A DNA stretch of 64,000 nt, taken from Stictocephala bisonia. Its lineage: Eukaryota; Arthropoda; Insecta; Hemiptera; Membracidae. The notes beneath the pieces were generated by a model, which saw nothing but the letters and a program-made list of their open reading frames with translations, made no database searches and was not told the DNA's origin. The stretch spans positions 975,001-1,039,000 of the forward strand of contig JAQJVL010000113.1 in the NCBI GenBank assembly GCA_035578905.1, written 5' to 3'. The position numbers were made by a program, and so were the translations under genes. How positions within the stretch are numbered: the first letter of the stretch is position 1; every line of letters starts with the position of its first letter. Below are positions 11,399-22,959 of this stretch, piece after piece.

Positions 11399-11632
11399 AG
11401 AGCCGGTGGCCGAGCGGTCTACTGTCATCACAACCTTTTGTACCTGAGGCAGATACAGCAGGTTCGAATCCTGGCCGTAACTGGTAGTTTCTATCAGTAA
11501 TATTCTCCTTGTACTGTACCGGTTGCCCCCTTACGCTCGTCTTATAAGTTCCAGTACAGATCAATGGTACATGGAGAATGGGTAGAATAATGTTAAAGAA
11601 TAGATTGGCATTATCTTTAAATAAATCTATTA
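11399..11632 (+). mobile_element. SINE-C (tRNA-Leu-like head), best copy
   Basis: The head gccggtggccgagcggtcta fits the tRNA-Leu/Ser A-box pattern, and ggttcgaatcctggcc is a near-consensus B box. These are followed by the body (cagtaatattctccttgtac, accggttgcccccttacg, agatcaatggt) and an AT-rich end. The head is internally intact, but the downstream body marks it as a SINE and not a tRNA gene. Confidence 0.85.
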
Positions 11633-11634
11633 AT

Positions 11635-12660
11635 AACTTATATTTTACTGTTAGTATTATTAATTTTACATCAAAATACTACAAGCCAATGAAAAATTAA
11701 ACTTTGTATTTAAAATTAAATAACTAAAACAGAATAGAGTATAATATTGTAATTAATCTTAAAATCCAAAACATTTTTAGTGGTGGAAATGAAATGTTTA
11801 TATTATTACACTATTTGATTATATGGTAATTATTTTAGGAGATTGAAGGACATCCCATAAGAAAGGCATGGTTTGTTTTTGGAAGTACACAACAAGGATA
11901 AAAATGATAGCAGACAAGAAACATTACGACTAACCATGAATAAACCAATTCTGTTTATTGGTCCATTAAAATCTTATTCAAACAAAAAAATCTGCTCGAT
12001 ATCCTAACTATGTGTGCAGCTTTTATCCAGAAGAATAGTATTGAAATGTTCATGCCCTTTTTTCCTCTGAAAGGAGCCAAGAAGCTTCCGGTTTTTGTCC
12101 AAGCATCTCTAGAGATCTTGCCTTTATCCCGACCCATTAATATATGTCAAGAAATTATCGGCAGCCTTTAATCATAGTTTCCTAGTCCGATACAAACTTT
12201 ATGTATAAATGTGTCACAGTTGGTTATTCTATAATTTTATATAAATACGTGGTTTTAAATCGATAAATAATATCGATAATTATTATCATATTGTCCTGTT
12301 ACTCTGTAAGTAGATAGTTTAATATGTTAATGATATCCCTAAATCTAATTAGTACCTTAACGAGTTAATTACAAAGTAATAATTAGCAATAATAACTTTA
12401 GTTGAAGTACCAACTTTAACGGGGGGTTGAAGTACCAAAATACTGGGGTATTTAAAATATTTCCCGCTAAATTAGCAGGTAAAACTTTACTTTACACATA
12501 TTATAAATGAACATTTGTGGTCTTATACGAACCATTATTAAATTGTGTTATAGAGTTAGACAATAATTTAATTCTTAAGATATGTCTGGTTGCAGAAAAT
12601 GAGGTATGCAGAACTTTTGCAACGTTATAGAGTGTACACCTTGCTACGATTTTTGTTCAG
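11635..12660. other. AT-rich stretch, nothing recognised
   Basis: Only a G-run (ggggggttgaagtaccaaaa, about 12421) next to a repeated word (gaagtacca) stands out. No gene recognised. Confidence 0.3.
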
Positions 12661-12964
12661 TTTTCAACTTTGAACCGGTCGAGTTCTGCACAGGAAACCT
12701 TACAGATAAATGACCTCCTCAACGATACAGGATCATGTTCCTTCTATCGTCTTATCCTGCAATCAACAATTAATTATCACATGATGATTATTATGATGTT
12801 GACGATCACGTGTTCGAATTGTCTTCCCTGTACCTTTGAATTGAAACTTGAATTGAATAACTGTAATAAATGTTAGACGCACTACCCTCTTGTTAGTTTG
12901 AAGGTATAACAGAGGTCGCTTTGTATTAGCCACAGTTATAAATAAATATACTAATGTACTGTAT

Positions 12965-13145
12965 ATATTCATACATCAGTAGTAATAACTGCTACGTTTA
13001 TTCTTAAGGATTTGGTAGGACTAAATCGAAGTACTGACAAGATGCTGTCTCTTTCATCCGAATGGCAAACTGGAGAAATAACTATGCGACACACATTTCG
13101 AGCACTATTGGGTGCGTCCTCTGTTTATTTAGTCTCTGTGAAGCC
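12965..13145 (+). repeat. Dispersed repeat D, copy 2
   Basis: The core matches copy 1: agtagtaataactgctacgt, tattcttaaggatttggt, ctgacaagatgctg, tggagaaataactatgcg, tttatttagtctctgtg. The open frame across 13012-13308 is explained by the repeat and has no recognised domain. Confidence 0.65.
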
Positions 13146-13789
13146 ACTGTCTAGTGTTTGTGCTTTACAAAAGCAGTTCCTATCCACTCTACAACCACCT
13201 TTCTCAGACACGGATATTTTGATGGTCTGGAAAAATATCAGTCTCTTGTCCACCATCCAGGGCCGTATTGTTCGCATAACTTTGTTGGACTCTAGCGGAT
13301 CGAGATAGGTAGACCGCGTTGTGATAACAGCCATGACCGGCAACTATAAGTGAAGTGGACTGTCACACAAGAAACTGAGCATAGAGTAAACGCTATGATA
13401 GTTTTGCTTTAAGGTTTAGCACATCAGAATTAGACGTTTGTATGTAAGGTAACCCCCCACCCACCCTCTCAAGAACAAATCGGCAACGAAGTTAGGGGTC
13501 AGCATGATGTAACAATTCACTGAGTAGAACATTTGTAAGTCCAATATCATGATGATAAAACGACATCATCATTGAATATGGACAAAATACTGTTCGCTCA
13601 TAGGGTTCCTTGAACCTGTTTTTCCTGTTCGATAAAACTAGTTCTTGTTTTGGTTTTCACATGTTTCTTCACTGGTCTCACTATCTTAGTCAAAGACTAA
13701 GAGTGACAAATAGGTGAGCTAATAGTACGCCAAACAGTCGTTCGAGTTCTTAGATAAACAACACATGCGCGCGTCTACAGCAAACGCAT

Positions 13790-14415
13790 TGCCTTGGGCA
13801 GTCTGTTTCTACAATTACCGTCCTATAGCTTTGGTTGCTGTTATATCAAAAGTTGCTGAAACGATATTAAAAAATCAAGTAGTGGACTATTTTGAACAAA
13901 ATAGTTTATTATCGTCATCTCAATATGGATTTAGGAAAAACTTATCTACAATTAAGGCCGTGAAAAACGTAGTTTCATTTATTAATGACGGATTTGAAAA
14001 TAAAGAAGAAGTTTCAACATTACTCCTAGATTTGAGCAAAGCCTTCGACTTGGTGGATCATGAAAAACTCGTCGAAAAATTGTATTATTATGGCGTTCAA
14101 GGCAATGCATTATCACTTTTATCTTCTTACTTGTCTGACCGCTATCAATTTGTAAAGCTGGGGAATCAGAGATCCAGTCTTCTACATGTAACTAGTGGGG
14201 TTCCCCAAGGTTCTGTCCTGGGTCCTTTTTTGTTCACAGTTTTTATAAATGACCTTTGTGCCTCCTAACTTTGTGCCTGACAGAACTATTCTATATGCTG
14301 ACGATACAACTTTACTGACTTCAAACAGCAATTATTCTGAACTCAATAAGGTTATTGATTATATGAAAGAAAGAGCTGTTCTCTGGTTTGAAGCAAATGG
14401 TTTAGTTGTTAATAT
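13790..14415 (+). mobile_element. Non-LTR retrotransposon reverse transcriptase fragment (CR1/Jockey-like), frameshifted
   Basis: Conceptual translation shows RT motifs in order: NYRPIAL, then SQYGFRKNLST, then LLLDLSKAFDLVDHEKL (motif A), then YLSDRYQFVKLG, then SGVPQGSVLGPFLFTVFIND (motif B). After a frame change near 14255, ILYADDTTLL follows (motif C, YADD at 14294-14305). The endonuclease domain, the upstream RT and the C-terminal part are all absent. The 3' edge runs directly into repeat J at about 14418. The catalytic aspartates are still present, but the frameshift and both truncations make it non-autonomous. The SYLSDR.QFV pattern suggests the CR1/L2-Jockey side of the LINE tree. The clade call is inference. 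Confidence 0.85.
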
Positions 14416-14417
14416 TT

Positions 14418-14640
14418 TTTACATAGCCCGCATCCACATCTGGTTTAAACTGCATTTACATGGGACTCGGTAGTGCTCTACAATGGACCACAAAAACAGC
14501 TGATAATTTGGGACAAAAAAAATTCAACATTGGGGGAATATCTATGTATGTGTATTTAAGTCTAATACTTATATGTTGTAACGCTTAATTTTGTAGTGTA
14601 AATATATTTATTTACCGATTAAAAATTCCCCAATGTGCAA
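14418..14640 (+). repeat. Dispersed repeat J, copy 1
   Basis: gcccgcatccacatctgg, then tttacatgggac, then cacaaaaacagctgataatt, then gggacaaaaa match about 40605-40745. In this copy a 12-bp inverted repeat (aacattgggggaat at about 14526, attccccaatgt at about 14624) brackets the distal part. The nature of the element is unknown. Confidence 0.6.
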
Positions 14641-14644
14641 AATC

Positions 14645-14985
14645 ATTTAAAGTTAAGATTAACTTATTATAATGTAGTAGGATCCATATTAGAAAGTGGC
14701 GTGTCAGTATCTGGACTGTTTTTCATTGTATAATTACATCTCATAGTAATAACAACTTACAAGGTATATTATTATTTTATTAGAAAATAGAGGATATTGG
14801 TAAATATGGAATATAGGGATTACATCCAGCTTTTTCGGGTTTATTTACTAGTCTATCTTAAAACTACGAACACGAATTCATAGAAAACTATTGGCAGAAA
14901 TACTGATTTTGTACAAAGAAATTAAAACAAAAAGAAAACGAGAAATAAAAACAGAGATATTATAAAAAAAAACAACTGGGTAGGT
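14645..14985. other. AT-rich stretch, nothing recognised
   Basis: No gene or repeat recognised. Confidence 0.3.
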
Positions 14986-15110
14986 TACGTAAAATAATGT
15001 GTTAGGTTTAGTTAGACTGGCTTACGTTGGTTAGTTAGGTTAAGTTGTATTAGATTATCAATACTAACCCGACATAACTCAACCTAACCTAACCTAACCT
15101 AACCCACTTT
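14986..15110. repeat. Converging TTAGG / CCTAA degenerate telomere-like tract
   Basis: The left half has TTAGG-like words (gtgttaggtttagttag, ggttagttaggttaag). The right half has cctaacctaacctaacctaa in the opposite orientation at about 15084-15103, separated by about 25 bp. The arrangement could fold into a hairpin. No shared flank with repeat T copies 1 and 2 was seen. Confidence 0.65.
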
Positions 15111-15750
15111 TTCATGAATATATCAGTTATTATTCGTCTAAAACAAGTTTTCCTTTTTTAAAAGTTTGTTTAGTTAAAAATCTGTATTTCAACCGAAATT
15201 TTCTATAGATTCGTGTTTTTGGGAAAAATGTTGACTGGTTAAAAAATAATTTTAACTGAGTGGATATCTATATCCCATATGTACCAGGAATTTTTTAATT
15301 TCTTTAGAACACGCCAAGTTAATATTTTTATTTAAGAAGGATGTTAACTTAAGTGAAACTTACTGTAGGCCTAATGCAAGACTTTCCAAGACAACTATAT
15401 CTCAATAAAATGTCTCTCAGCACATACAATACTCCCGATCATCGATAGGCGCTGAAAGTAATTGACTCTTTTGACTCTTCAAGTATTCAAAGAGTTTAAG
15501 ACACTGATGAAATGTCTTATTCAGCAATATTACATTTCAGAGCGATGTCGTTAAATACAAGGTTCGTTTACTGCTGTAGAAATATAAGGAATAAAACGAG
15601 CTACAGACTAAATTTACACATTTAACTGCTGCTTCAACTACCTTTGAATATTCAGTGCATAAAACTGCTTGGAGACAATCGTATCCACTGCTATCCTCTT
15701 CACTGCTAGAATTAGTTCACTATATAATAGTTCTGGAATGGAGTTACCTC
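15110..15750. other. AT-rich stretch, nothing recognised
   Basis: No gene or repeat recognised. Confidence 0.3.
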
Positions 15751-15754
15751 ACTG

Positions 15755-15835
15755 TGGCGCCTGCAAAAGTATAAACGCTATTCCCGCATTACATATATGT
15801 AGCTGAATCACGTTCTGCGCCTTCACATTTTTGGG
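15755..15835. repeat. Dispersed repeat L, copy 1
   Basis: gcgcctgcaaa, attcccgcattacatatatg, ctgaatcacgttctgcgcc recur in the same order at about 54341-54415. Confidence 0.5.
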
Positions 15836-15839
15836 CTGT

Positions 15840-16800
15840 TTAATTAGTTGGTCATCTGCTTTCCAGGTTACCAGGTGCTTAACAGTGGAACGTGTGCAAG
15901 TGTCTACCCCGTACAAGCACTCTGTCATAAAATTCAGTTAATAGTTTAACTGACCTTAATATTCAATAATTGGGACAGGTTAGAATTTAAAAATTACACA
16001 ATAAAATATGTGTAACCTAATTTCCAATAGCAATAACTGATCTGGTGTGTCTGCCTTACAGTCGCTGCAACTTCACGACTTTTTAGATAACATTCCGATT
16101 ATCATGGATTTGGAAACATATACAGTTTTACAATAACTGAAAAAGAAACCAGTTTGAAATCTTACCTACTACTTCAGTATAATGGAAGTGCAACTGAAGC
16201 AATATTTATAGATAAAACAACATATTTTATGGAATATTTGCAAACAAAAGCTGATAATTGTTTGTACTGTATCTCTATTTTTCACGTAAGAAGTAAGCCT
16301 GACACTTTAAATATTTGTTTTAAGCAGAAAAAGACAACTGAAAGTATATAGATCACGGATAATATTACAAATCTTCTTGGTTTTTAGATATATTTTACTA
16401 AACGCCCTTTGATTCTAATATAATTGATAGTTTATCTCTTAAATAAATTTATAATTACTTCTATTAAAATACATTTCCAAAATAAAATTAGTATACCATC
16501 TTTATTTTTAAAATTAAACTAATAAAATCCTTAATGCTTAACACATTTGTGGTTATATGATTATAAATCTTTCAAATGTAGTTTTTTACTTTTCAGCTAA
16601 ACAGAGATGGGTAATCCCTGAATAGAACCTTGACAGAGTTTAGGCGTTTCCCAGTCAGAGCACGGATAACGTCCTTTCTAAAAGCGATGGCAGGATGAAA
16701 GCTTCTTAAAAAGCAATCCCTTTCGTCAATAATACAACTGAAGCATTTGAACTGTATGAAGTTAGTGAACATTGCCCTGTTTTTCTCATTAAGGATTCCA
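15840..16800. other. AT-rich stretch, nothing recognised
   Basis: The short open frame at 16154-16351 has no recognisable domain and an AT-rich composition like its surroundings. I treat it as chance. Confidence 0.3.
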
Positions 16801-16803
16801 CTG

Positions 16804-17042
16804 GGAGAACCAGTGGCCAGGCGTTCTATGGTGTCAGGTCTTTGTGTATCCTACCTGAGTTAGAGACAGCGCAGGTTCTAATCCTGGCCTTGACAGTTAG
16901 TTTTTTTCAGTAATATTCACCTTGTACTGTACTGGTTCTCCCCTTTACACTGTCTGATAAGCACCCCACACAGATCAATAGCTTGGGGAATGGATGGATT
17001 AGGGGTTAAAGAGGAAATTGGCCTCTCATAAAAAAAATCTTA
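16804..17042 (+). mobile_element. SINE-C copy
   Basis: The head gagaaccagtggccaggcg and B-box-like caggttctaatcctggcc are followed by the family body (cagtaatattcaccttgtac, tggttctcccctttacac, acagatcaatagcttgggga) ending in an A-rich tail. Confidence 0.8.
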
Positions 17043-17160
17043 AACGTCAAAATATATTATTAAAAATATAGACTAAATGATTGAAATTCTACTGGTGATT
17101 AATTAAGTAAAAACTAAAAAACCTAACAAAATTAGTCGAGTTCTGTTAATAACAGTGTTT

Positions 17161-17235
17161 GTCTCGCTCTGAGGATAGTGACTGTAATGAGACCGAAATG
17201 TCGGCAATGTTTGAACATATTTTATATAGCCAGTG
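17161..17235 (+). other. Degenerate hammerhead-like retroelement-end motif
   Basis: CTGAGGA (17169-17175) and GAAATGTCGG (17195 on) are separated by 19 nt. The order and spacing resemble a hammerhead core, but no convincing stem II is present (a gtctc/gagac pairing instead spans the core). Confidence 0.25.
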
Positions 17236-17239
17236 ACTT

Positions 17240-18535
17240 GATCGAAACCCGAAGAACAAAATTATGGAAGTCTATCCATGAAGAAAACCCTCTATTTGGC
17301 ATATTAGATCCAATGAGTTGTTAGAAAGTAAATTGTCGTACATCATTTATGTCCTGTAAGTGTATATGTGTGTTCGGGAATGGAAGAGTTAACAGTAGCT
17401 ACAGTTGTATCTGTAAGTAGGGTGGATGGGTGTGGCAATCGGTAATCGTGTCTGCAACCACAGGTGAGAGTGGGCAGTCAATACGTACGGCCTGTGAAAT
17501 TTTAAGTAACCTCTGTGTCCCTTCAATATTAATTACAAGAAAAATAGTTTCACTACAATGATTGACTCACATTTGTAAACGGGTCAATTCTGTATTAAAT
17601 AAATGTTGCGGAACTGCATCTGCATGGGCTACAGCCATGAATAAAATAAACGCAGTTAATTTATAACTCGACTTTATACAATAAAAACTACAAAGCAAAG
17701 ACTAATTTGTACTGGACCAACAGTAATTGTTGGTTCCGTTGTTTTTTATGGCGGTACATTGATGAGATGTCCTTAAGCCTTATGCTTTATGGAATGAGAT
17801 TTGTGTACACACTAAATACATAAGAAACTGAATTTGTATAGAAAAAATAAAATGCCTCTATTTATCTTAAATAATAAATAGGCGGTACAAGTATTTTAGT
17901 TTTCCATTTTTAAAATGTTTTAAGGACTGTATAAAAATTAGTAGAGACTTCAAATCAATTTAATAAAAAAAGGAGAATCGATTTTGTTTAAATGGTTGGA
18001 GTTCTACTATTTATTTTGTCACTGGAGTTTAAACGACGAGGAACGGTTGGGAAAACAAGAACCATTTGTCTTTTTTATACCACTAAATGGGCAATTTAAA
18101 TGTTTTCACCTATTGCAACTGAACTGTAGGGTTCTCCAAACAGCCCCTAGGGGTTTATTACAAGACAAGACCACAATTGTATCATTGTAAACACCAATCA
18201 AGTTATCACGGGTCTGTTCTTGAAGCACATATTTTTGTTAACCACAGTTTCTTTAGATATAAGTACTATACTATACTATACTATAAAGGTCGATTTAGTG
18301 ACACACACACACTCACCCATTCACTCACTGACGTCCTATCCCCATCATTTTTATACCTGGATTAATTTTGTTTTTCGTTTTGCAGTTTTAATTTTATTGT
18401 AGTTTTTGGATATACTATATTTTTTTGGTAGAGTACTCCTCTATTCCACCACGTTAATAAAGACTAAATTCATTCTTCACAAAATACAGGACATCCGTTA
18501 GATATTTTTTAAATGATATGTGAAAATTTCCAATG
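17240..18535. other. AT-rich stretch, nothing recognised
   Basis: Contains a short (ctata)n run at about 18264-18283 and an acacacacactcac run at about 18302. No gene recognised. Short open frames at 17984-18402 overlap in several frames and have no domain. Confidence 0.3.
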
Positions 18536-18552
18536 CTTGGAATATTTAAGAA

Positions 18553-18600
18553 ACAAACAAATCGGTTCGACAGGTATAACAAACTCCTGCCGTCCTCAGT
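18553..18600 (-). other. Hammerhead-like motif with good stem II, GAAC core
   Basis: On the minus strand, CTGAGGA, one spacer base, GGCAGG, an 11-nt loop, CCTGTC, then GAACCGAT. Stem II pairs over 6 bp, but the final core reads GAAC instead of GAAA. It is probably a decayed version of the motif at 40215. Confidence 0.3.
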
Positions 18601-18604
18601 TGTA

Positions 18605-19635
18605 CTTACTAATTTAGCCTACATCTAAAACAATTTTTTTCCTTAACCCATACTAAATTAGAAAAGACTTAATACTACATGCTAGATACTACATATTACT
18701 GATGAAAGTCAAAAGTTCTTAAAAAAACTGTCACACATAACATAATTATACAAAATATAATACACAATATGAAATACAAAAAGAAATTAAAAAAAAGAAA
18801 TCAGTCAACAAAACACAGAGCAAGTTATTAAATAGACCAAATACTCAATGACATATAAATAAATGCAAAATATGAAATCAACAGAGTTTAGATCAGAGTG
18901 ATTTTGTACATATCATGAACAATCCAATGCTAATAAATTGCTTTCAAACAAAAATTTTTTAAAACCAAATAATACCTGAAATTTTAATTTGATTTACGCT
19001 TAAACAGCTTAATTTCTATCACTTCCTCACGACATAGTTGTTTATTTATTTTAGCTCGGAGAAGTTCTAAAGAGAGAGTTGTTAAGAGAGGAAAATTTAC
19101 AATTTAGTTTAGAGTTTGTTTAGAGATAAGAGGTCAATTAACATCTGAATCCATGCAACAACCATCTCAGTTTTATCACAATGTATTTATTAAAAATAAT
19201 TAAACTTGCTTAAATTAAATATTTCGTATAGTTATATTTTTATAAAAGTATTATAATAATTATAGTTAGTATTAAGTTTGTATAAAGGTCGTTTTTTCAC
19301 AAATAAAAACAAAACTGAAAATGAAAATGAACACAACGTTTTACATTTACGGTGTCTCGTTTATTCAACTTAAAAATAAACTCGTGGAGAAACAATTGGG
19401 CTCGTAGCACTTTGTTTGGCCAACCAGGAGTTTCATTCATCAAATGATTTTATTACTTATGCTGAGTTCAGAGGCAAAGTGAACTAAATGACGCGTTATT
19501 ATACATATATAAAGTTAAAAACGTTGATTTTCCACAACAATCTATTAAAACAATTTATTTTAATTGTATAAACTACATACAAAAAATTAATGTATTATAT
19601 TTTTATTTTTACTGAAACAGAGCAAGGAAGAGAAA
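18605..19635. other. AT-rich stretch, nothing recognised
   Basis: No gene, RNA or repeat recognised. Confidence 0.3.
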
Positions 19636-19639
19636 AAAT

Positions 19640-19767
19640 ACAGTACAAGGTGAAAATTACTGATAAAAATTTCCAGTTAAGGTCAGGATTAGAACCTACG
19701 ATAGCTCTTCTCAGCTGCTTTTAACCGAAGTCCTGACACCTTGGACCGCTCGGCCACCGGCTCTCCC
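19640..19767 (-). mobile_element. SINE-C, 3'-truncated copy
   Basis: The minus strand begins with gagagccggtggccgagcgg, followed by tccaaggtgtcagg and the start of the family body. It ends near agtaattttcaccttgtact. The A box is excellent and the B-box region (ggttctaatcctgacc) is slightly mutated. Confidence 0.8.
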
Positions 19768-19769
19768 AC

Positions 19770-20630
19770 AAGTGGGGTATAGTAAAAAAAACTTGCTAAT
19801 GAAGATAAGTATACATCTGTGTTGAGGAAAATATATCTATAGACATACTAAGGGGAGGAGGGAACCATATAGTATAGTCTTATTGGTACGACAGTTCAGC
19901 TAAATTAAGTTGATTAACGGAATAAAACAGAGATAAAAAATGTGTCACTACAATACAAATATTATATGTACATATATGATATTTTTTAAAACTTATTGAT
20001 AATAATTACGTGACATTTGATTTGGGGTTGAATAGTTACTGTTAGTACAAATATTTGAATAGGTTTTATTCAATAATAAACAATAACTCAATGTATATCT
20101 CAATTAACTGGAAGAAAACGTTTTATTTTGATTAAACTTATAAACATCATAAAGTTCAATCATCAATTTAGTTTAGTTTTTCACTAACAATAGAGACAAA
20201 TTAATTATAGTTTCAGTTTGACTAGCATTAATTGTAAGTTTCTACAACATTAATAATTATAATTCAAGACTATATTGAACAAAACGTTTTCCTGGCATTG
20301 TTAAGTTGTTAACAAGCAAGTTTCAGCAGTAGCACGAACTCATTGCCAACAAATGTAATACCATAGTTCAGTAAATAATTAATAGAATAAATTGAACTGT
20401 TAGTTTCTTAATTGGCTTATCACGTGTTGGTAGAAATACAAAACAAGTGAGATGCCACCAACTACAAGTTTTAAACAACTTAAGTGGAAGTTGATGGCTA
20501 ATATACCTTATGGCGAAACACGTGTCTCATCTTTACACTATAGATTACTTAGTTAGTAATAAACTTAGCTGGATGACGTTTAACGTTTTTGTAAAGTAAT
20601 TTGAAAACCTAGATTTTTTTATAATAGCAA
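19770..20630. other. AT-rich stretch, nothing recognised
   Basis: No gene or repeat recognised. Confidence 0.3.
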
Positions 20631-20635
20631 ATCAC

Positions 20636-20706
20636 TCAAGTAAGTTAAACTTAAGTTCAAATAACTTAATTTAAGTTAAGTAACTTCACTTAAGTAAAGT
20701 AAACTA
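20636..20706. repeat. Irregular acttaagt repeat
   Basis: About 70 bp of alternating acttaag, taagtt and aagtaa words, largely self-complementary. No fixed period. Confidence 0.45.
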
Positions 20707-20724
20707 TGGGGGCTCTAGAACTGT

Positions 20725-20840
20725 GTTATCTAGGAGAACGGCAGTAGGCTGAGAGTTTTAGAGAGAACCACGGAGAAAAGGGTAAGCAAGCGTAGGGAAC
20801 CACTCCGTAGCGAAGATGGGCCTATCAGCTAGTTAATACA
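20725..20840. repeat. Dispersed repeat F, copy 2
   Basis: gttatctaggagaacggcag, then gagagaaccacgg, then ggtaagcaagcgtagggaac match copy 1 at 2692-2855. Confidence 0.55.
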
Positions 20841-21224
20841 TAAGTTTTAAAATTAAAAATTTCTTATTGCTCCTCATAAAAAAATGAAGATGACAGCTAA
20901 TATCGCTTATGTAAAAGTAAGGGATGCTATAAATTTGTATTTTGTGCCTTACGCTGTTTAGTGCTTTATTTGAAACTCATATATTGTTTGTAAAATAGTT
21001 TTAAAATAAAAATATTAGTACTTAAAGGCGTAAAGAGAATATTTTTAGTCAAACATTTAATAGTATATTTACCATTATAGTTTTTTAATACCCCTGACTA
21101 TCAGTAAATGTTCCTATAAAACAACTGATATACAGTTAGTTTCTAATTGAAAAAGTGATAAGAATAAACTCATAATCACTTTTCCCTTAGAGGAGATCAT
21201 CACATTAATGAATATTTCCTATGT

Positions 21225-21400
21225 TCAGTTACCCTTTTTAATCAAAGAATACATTCTATTACAACTTTCATGTCTTTGTTTCCGTTTACATGACAAATTA
21301 GACATTAAGTGGTCTCGCAATTATGTTTTGCACCAGTTTACACAACTGTTTAGTGGTAGTAGGCGGTTAGAAACCTACCACTTCCTTTTTGAAGTATAAT
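21225..21400 (+). repeat. Dispersed repeat G, copy 1
   Basis: Shared with about 50515-50690: tttaatcaa, attacaactttc, ctttgtttc, ggtctcgcaattatgt, ttgcaccagttt, agaaacctaccact, tgaagta. The open frame over this stretch (21208-21399) is explained by the repeat. Confidence 0.6.
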
Positions 21401-21955
21401 AGTTGTTAGCGGCACGTGTGTCATTAATTCAACTGAATAATAATAGTCATTACATTGAAGTAAAATAAAACACTTCCATTTAACTTATATTATAGATATA
21501 CTAACGTTTCTCCAATGTAAAATTTGAGAGTATATGAGAAATGAGGTCTTTAAAATATATTATTCTATTTCTGTTTTTCATAACAAAACACCATTTACAA
21601 TTAGTCTATGATCCTGTTGTCCTTCATAATTCACTCTATGCCTATGAAGGTTTACGTGAAACGTGAAGCACACACTATCCATTACCTCGAACGTAACTCA
21701 CAAACTATCGAGCTTGTAATTTGAAACAGTTTTCTGTTGTAAAGTAAATTTGGAACATGTATAACAAATTTAATCTACCATGCTGGGATTAATATATCCT
21801 TAGGCTACAATTCAGGAACATTTTATGTATGTAAGTTGAGAAAGAATCAGTTGATAAACTACTTTAAGTTATCAAAAATTCAATAATAAGGAGTAAATTT
21901 TGTAATAAAAATCCAGGATGGTCATTATTTGGAGATGTTACTACAAATGTACCAG
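21400..21955. other. AT-rich stretch, nothing recognised
   Basis: No gene or repeat recognised. Confidence 0.3.
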
Positions 21956-21959
21956 GATA

Positions 21960-22790
21960 GTTGTCTTACTACAAACTCCACTACGTCGTCTTGTTAAAAA
22001 CACACTATTATAACAATCTTACTACAAACACCACTAAGTCGTCTTGTTATAAACACAATATGATGCCAATTTTATTATTAACACTATGAGACCGTCTTAT
22101 TACAAACACGCTATGATGATCGTCTTGTTTGTAACAAGACCACTACGTCGTCTTGATACAAACACACTATTATAACAATAAACACCACTAAGTTGACTTG
22201 TTAAAAACACACTATGAGACCGTCTTATTACAAACACGCAATGATGATCGTATAGCAACAGACACCACGAGGTTATCGTGTCCCAAAAACACTATGATCA
22301 CTGTCTAACCACAGACACTATGAGGTCACAGTCGTGTTATGAACACACTGTGATGATGATTTATTGTTGTTTTATATTGTTTTATATTACTGTTGTAACT
22401 TGACAAGTTGTCTGCCTAGCTATATTTTAGCGTATAAAGTGTCTGACTATTATAAATAAATAAATAAATATAATGATCACCTATTATATACACCATAAGT
22501 CACCTTGTTACGAACACAAAATGAGACCGTCTTATTACAAACATGCTATGATGATCGTATAGCAACAGACACCACGAGTCATCGTGTTCCAAACACACTA
22601 TGATCACTGTCTAACATCAGACACTATGAGGTCACAGTCGTGTTATGAACACACTGTGATGGTATGATGATCTTCTACTACAAAAACACCTTGCTGGTCA
22701 TCTTGCTACAAACACCACGATGTTGTCTTTTTACAGTCACAGTATATGATAATAGAGATACAAACTCCTTTTAAAAGCAATTAAAGTGAC
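21960..22790. repeat. Irregular satellite with roughly 45-60 bp units and a duplicated block
   Basis: Recurring words are gtcttgttacaaacac, actatgatgatcgt, agaccgtcttattacaaaca and gacaccac. A block of about 140 bp (about 22209-22345) is repeated at about 22516-22660. Between them lies about 160 bp of different DNA with an aaataaataaata run at about 22455-22470 that looks like an inserted SINE-type tail. Confidence 0.7.
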
Positions 22791-22959
22791 ATTAATTACA
22801 ATTCGGGTCGAGTTTATTGGTAAGAATTATAAATTAGCAGATAATTCTTTATAGACAATATAAACAGGAATGTAGGTCCTGAGATATGAGATGTGACCCA
22901 ATGAATTGTGGGACCCTAACTATGCATTAGTGCATCGCAGTGCAAGGTTCCATATTCAA

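Noticed and set aside
11399..11475. Possible tRNA-Leu gene
   Set aside because: A and B boxes are good, but the sequence continues into a repeated SINE body and lacks a paired acceptor stem. Other copies show the same layout.
13012..13308. 98-codon plus-strand frame
   Set aside because: It lies mostly within dispersed repeat D, whose other copies are not open in this frame.
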